This document shows positions 58,755 through 64,000 of a stretch of 64,000 nt of DNA, piece by piece (the stretch's first letter is position 1; the number at the start of each line of letters is the position of its first letter). Position numbers and translations under genes: made by a program. The notes under the pieces were generated by a model. That model saw nothing but the letters and a program-made list of their open reading frames with translations. It was not told the DNA's origin and did no database searches. Source of the stretch: Blasia pusilla. Taxonomy: Eukaryota; Marchantiophyta; Marchantiopsida; Blasiales. The stretch spans positions 25,916,001 through 25,980,000 of the forward strand of contig CM114272.1 in the NCBI GenBank assembly GCA_050084515.1. Direction: 5' to 3'.

Positions 58755-61700
58755 AACTATTGATTACATCAAGTGTGCTACTCGATCGTCTAGATAGATT
58801 AGCACTTGTGCCAAGTGTATATGCATGTACCTTGTCTATCCCTATGTGGGTTCAAGTAGATACAGTTGCCCCTAAGCCCAGAAAGGGATCATACCATCCA
58901 ATCAACTACTCAAATGTCTACGTCGATTATGGATAAACAAAGAAATGAGACAGATGCCATATCCCTACCATTATGCTCTATAATCCCTACTTGTGCACGC
59001 ATGTCATAAATCTCATGATCAATGTCAGTATCCACATTGTCCTCCTCATTGCTCTCAAACATTGAGTCACTATTTGACTCCAACCGCCAAGTAATCCTTC
59101 CCCTTGATCTCTAACCACACCTTTGAACCTCAACAAGAGGATATATCAAAGTACTATGTCTTATTTATGGCCAAGCATCCCTACGCCCCTCTGCACACCA
59201 TGCTCCTTGTTAGGATGCCACAAATCATATTTCCACGTAAGAACAAATCACTGTACCTTCTTGAAAGTAAAATAACATGTAATACTCAAGTGAAGAAAGT
59301 AGAAGTGAGTTACTAATACACCAATCGAGAAATTATGTCCCCATTAGCAAAAACTACATCGCGACTTCCCCTACCGTGGAAAAATTTATCCATGAGTAAG
59401 GGCTCTAGGCAGAGGCACTAACTAGAGTACTCACATAAACAACCCTCAAACTAGTATTTGACATATTCTAAATAGAACATGCACATCCAAAAAACATACA
59501 TAAAGCACAATCTATTCATAAAGGCATTTTTCAATGCCTCTACTCCATTATTTCAAAGTGGTCAAAGTCTCTAAGCTAGACTCGTAAACCATAATTTCCT
59601 TTGTGGTTCTTGGCAATTAAAAATTCATGCAAAGTAGTAGTCCATGAAACAATTGGCCTTGCAAAGTTTCAATCCAAGAAATTTCAAATGGAATGGTATT
59701 AAGTTACACAATGGTTACAAAGTGGAGTGCATTGTGATGACCAATAGTTTCCATTTTGCAATTAGTTACAATCTTTTAAATTCATAAATTATGTCCCTTT
59801 CTAAGTAGTGCTACAATTAGATGAGACAAAATGAATGAAAGGATAAATCAAATAGAGAGACATAACGAAAGAGTGGAACATCTATTAGGAATATATGACC
59901 AAATAACCTAACATTAAGAGCAATATATGGAATGAGAAGATTTAATTTTGTCATTCCATCTTAAAAAAAATGATTGATAGTAGGAACAACATACGGTAGC
60001 AAGGAATAGAAATTCATATATATCAATGCATGGTATGGATGTGGTAACCTCCTATTAACAAGATGGATGGAGAACGATACAAGGGAACTACAAATAGACA
60101 AAGATATTTGATGAGTAGATGGACAAAAGGGACAAATATGACCATGAAATAATTAATTTAGATGGATAAGATATGCACATATTTGAGACTATCACTAATA
60201 AAGTTGAGAGGGACACGTTTGTTGCCTTGTAAGTCCATTTCATCAAATTCATTTGCAAGTCCCATATAAGCCAACTCTAGTTTACGTATGTTTCAAACTT
60301 TGCAATTTGATTATGAATCTTGCAAGACGCAAAAGATTACAAACACCTCCTACTTAGTTTTTTGAATGTACCTCGCAAAGTTTTAATAACATACATAAAT
60401 AATGACTCCCAAATGAAATTGCAAAGGCACTTAAAAATGACAAAACCTTTGCCATAAATTACCCTTTAGCCTCCAATCCACTCCATTTCACTTGTCCTCC
60501 CAGCTTTCCAAGACTCCTCTTCTTACTTAGCAACTAATTGCTTTCTATATTAGAGCTAAGTCTTGAGATTTTTAGGTGGAAATTTCATGTTGAATGACAT
60601 GTAGATGAATGACGCTAAAGTATTCTATCTTTTTTCTCTAAAATAAGTTGTTCTAAACCATACGAAATAAAGAAGAAGAAGAAGTAAGCAATACCTAAGA
60701 CATATTTGGAGCGACCCAAATTCCCCGTTAACAATGATTTTGTAGATCCAAGAACGAATCCAAAGGGAGTGAAAGAGGATAAAAAAACAACTACTTTACA
60801 AGTGCCAAAGAGAAATACTTTGCGAATCCCTATAATATCCAAAACCACTAATTTGTGAGTGCAAACAACCATTACTTTGATCAACTATTTCACAATTTCT
60901 TTGTGAATGAGTTACGAGTCTTTTTTCCAACCTATTAACTGCTATTCGCAATCACAAAGTTATGAGTCATTTACAAACATCTTATTAGTGTTTTGTAATT
61001 GAACTATGATTAACTTACTAACATAAGAAAATGAAACTTTTGATCCATGTGAGAATCATAATTTGCGAGTTAATTGCCAATCCAATGTGATTATACTACG
61101 GCTAATTTTTCACTTTCCCAAACCCTAAAAAAAGCTACGAATGGATTATTGTACCAAGGAAAAGTGTTAAGAATGCAAAAACAAGACAGACATGGAAAAA
61201 TAAGAATGTCATAAAATAAAGAATAAATAAATCACAAGTCGGTGTAGACATGAAACAGCCACAAAAAACTTAATGAACGATTTTGGAAAAAATGTTCTTG
61301 TTTTTTAAAAATCAAAATGTATTAATATCATATTATTTCAAATTTACATATGCTTTACTATACATGGTCCTTGAAACAGTTGAAAAAATGTGCAATTTTG
61401 TTCAAATTTTTTGCACGTTGAGTTTTTTTTTTTCAAAACTAGTGGACTTATGCCATCCACACATAATAGAAAGGTGTAACATCATACATCCCATATAATA
61501 AATCTATAAAATTAGAAATGATGAGATTTTGAATCTATCAATTTTGTACTTACAACGCTTATTAAGAGTTATCTACATAAGGGGATATTACATTTTTACT
61601 CAATCATGAGATTTTTTATGGGACTAAACATGATGGCACTTGATCAATCTTTATATGTGTGCAAACACGAACCTTATGATTTAATTGGGGTTTAATCAAA

Positions 61701-64000
61701 ATTTTACATTGATGCCATGTTAAAAATTTAAATTTTGAACTCTTTCTTAGGGATTTCGAGAGTATTTTAAATATTTATAATGAATAAAATTTAATATTTT
61801 TAAAAGTTTGGAGTGGAAACTACCTACCTAGCCTATGGTTCACTATAGTAGGCATTGTCTTTCCTACAATGGTATTTATGATTATTCTTTTTATTCGTTA
61901 TTCCTTACTTTTCATTGTTAAATAATTTTTCATTGTTAAATACTACTTCCAAATTTAGATGCAAAATTAAGAGAACCTTCCAAAGAAGCACTTTTAGAAT
62001 ATATGTCACATGGATATACCCCTTTGCACCATCATTGAAAAGTTTTGTATCTTTATGATGGGGCCCTACAATCAAATGCAAGATACTCATTCGTTACTAG
62101 CCTTATATGATAATGAATTTTATTATTGAAGTGGATTCATAAATAGGAAGAAAAGTAAATAATAATATCAGCAACAAGAAGTAATGGTTAGTGAAAGGGT
62201 TGAATACATGAGTAAGAAAATGAGATTTTGCTGAATGATACTTCATCCATGGTTCAAGGTTTTTCACAAAGTGTTATGGATGTTGAAATCATGATGGGAA
62301 TTAACTTTGGAAGTCAAATCTGTTGAAGGTAAGTTTGTCATTTGCTTTGAGGAGTTCTCAATTTCCAATACGATCAAATGTTGCAATGAAGTTTATTAAG
62401 TCTCATGATTAAACATTGCATATGATGGGCAAGAATCTATCCAATAGTGCGTTTTCTCATGGACAACTTCATGTAGTCCTATCTAGAATATGTCCTAGTA
62501 GTTCCATGCATTTTATGATGGAAACCGATGGGAGATGAGATAAAGGAGTGTTTACACAAAATGTTATTCATGAGGAGATTCTCATATGAGAAATACCTTT
62601 TCATTTCAACGAAACAAATATTCCAATAGGTATAATTATTATCCTTATGGCATAGATCATGCTACACTATAGATTCTTATAGGATAGTGTGCTTTGTTTG
62701 AAATTTTTTTAAACCATAAGGAAAAATACCAACTAACGCATCATACAAGCACCATGATACATATATAACTTAAAGGGGACATCTTTACTTAATTGTTTCC
62801 TAAATTTTTGGGTCAGATTTATTAAACATTTATAGCTTAAAGGGTTCATTACATAGATGTTGAATAGATCTTGCAAGAATTATGAATCATAATTAGACAT
62901 TTCTTCCTTTATTTTTATATACCCCTTTCTTTGAAGTCTCCTAGATTTAAGACATCTTATTTTGGGATGAGCCTAATCTACACTTAATGATTAGGTGGGG
63001 CGTACTATGTGAGTGATATTAAGATCTCTCCAACGAGTTAATTTCAAAACTTTAGCACAATTTGACAAATTACTCTACAACTTTTTGAGGGATAATTTAG
63101 TAGGCTCACCTTATTATTTTTGATAAAAGTGGATATTTACATGTTGTGGGTTCAAGCACCAAGCATAATCAACAGGATTGAGATCTAGCCTTAGCTGCAA
63201 TAAATTAGGATTGCATTCCTTTTACTGGGACATGCGAGAGATGGTGGTGGATTTATAAGTGCTTAAGTTTTAAACCCATTCGAAGTACGACGTGGTAATA
63301 CATCGCATTGGTAGAGAAATCTATGAAATTTTCTATTTCTAAAATATTTTGGATACTATATGGATCCCACATGGGAACTAGAGATCATGTTGAAAAAGGG
63401 GTTTTGAAGAGCCTTTCTTCATGCAAAAGATGTTTGGTATTCAACGTTTAATTAATATAATTGGGTATGGGTTGTGCATATGCCTCTTAGGGATCCCCAC
63501 ACAAAGTCTTGCCTTGTTCTTATATCTTACAAGTAGGAAGTATTTTTGAACCCCCATCATCCCTTAAAGATATTATAGTAAAATGAAAAAATGAATTTTT
63601 TTCCATTCAAGCCCAACAAATCATAGTCGCATACAAGGCACATATATGAGAGCACCCCCTAAATAAAAGTTAATACTTATAAGAAGGTAGGAAGCATCAT
63701 AGTCGAGTCCTTTATGTTGCAAATTAAACAAAGAAAACAAACTTTTGTTGACGGGTGAGAAACAGAGGTTCTTATGCATGCACCACATTTCATAGGCTTT
63801 TGATATAAACAGATTTATGATAATTTATTGCTCTTAGTTGTGGTGGTCGCACTTACTAAAATTCATAATACTTTCCAAAAAAGATTTGTTGAAGGCATTC
63901 CAACTCCATTTCACAATTTTCTTCCACACTCCATTCTGAACACGTAACCTCTCCGATTGCCTTGTCAAATTTCCAAGCCTCTAGTATGTGCTTGAGGAAA
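58201..64000. other. AT-rich gene-free stretch
   Basis: Apart from the microsatellite at 58,711-58,754, I see no coding frame longer than about 90 codons, no RNA gene and no element ends. Composition is strongly AT-rich from about 59,000 onward. Confidence 0.55.
58711..58754. repeat. compound microsatellite (TC)16(CA)6
   Basis: An uninterrupted TC run occupies 58,711-58,742, followed by a CA run at 58,743-58,754. Confidence 0.97.

Noticed and set aside
1-64000. CRISPR arrays, bacterial operons, rRNA or tRNA genes
   Set aside because: No regular short-repeat/spacer array, no rRNA-like sequence and no cloverleaf with an intact T-loop motif was seen. The window is plant-type nuclear DNA.

Overview
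The window is nuclear DNA from a plant or plant-like streptophyte. Evidence: split genes with GT-AG introns on the minus strand, one a recognisable NUP1/NUP136 nucleoporin; Ty3/gypsy retroelements with plant-type chromodomain architecture; and long AT-rich, gene-poor stretches. Gene density is low (three host genes recognised in 64 kb) and transposon content is high. The retroelement types (a restriction-like-endonuclease non-LTR element, and a Ty3/gypsy element carrying its own DNA methyltransferase) suggest a non-flowering lineage such as a bryophyte, lycophyte or charophyte relative. That placement is inference.

Layout. 1-5.4 kb: AT-rich, no recognisable gene, with a minus-strand retroelement fragment at 4.3-5.4 kb. 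5.4-10.1 kb: decayed chromovirus (RT, RNase H, integrase, chromodomain) followed by an LTR-like region. 11.6-12.7 kb: an inverted, diverged fragment related to that LTR-like region. 15.5-19.4 kb: decayed non-LTR retrotransposon with an N-terminal C2H2 finger, RT and C-terminal PD-(D/E)XK-like endonuclease, with a duplicated 3' tail. 23.5-30.4 kb: NUP1-like nucleoporin gene, ten coding exons, minus strand, one GC-AG intron. 32.6-41.1 kb: a Ty3/gypsy retrotransposon ordered LTR-gag-protease-cytosine methyltransferase-RT-RNase H-integrase-PHD finger-LTR. 42.8-43.3 kb: small two-exon conserved hypothetical gene. 47.5-52.0 kb: queuosine-salvage glycosidase gene (QNG1/DUF2419), minus strand, first exon not located. 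53-64 kb: no confident gene, mostly AT-rich.

The most interesting item is the 32.6-41.1 kb element. Between protease and reverse transcriptase it carries a DNMT3-like C5 cytosine methyltransferase with motifs I, IV, VI, VIII, IX and X in canonical order. Its integrase ends in a C4HC3 PHD finger where chromoviruses carry a chromodomain. One polyprotein would thus pair a chromatin writer with a chromatin reader. This copy is dead: it has frameshifts and eight in-frame TAG stops, several at positions where glutamine is expected (CAG to TAG). Its LTRs are arranged as if a two-LTR circle had been opened inside one LTR. From memory, retrotransposon-borne methyltransferases have been reported from a charophyte alga and from dinoflagellates; the combination with a PHD finger in this layout deserves checking.
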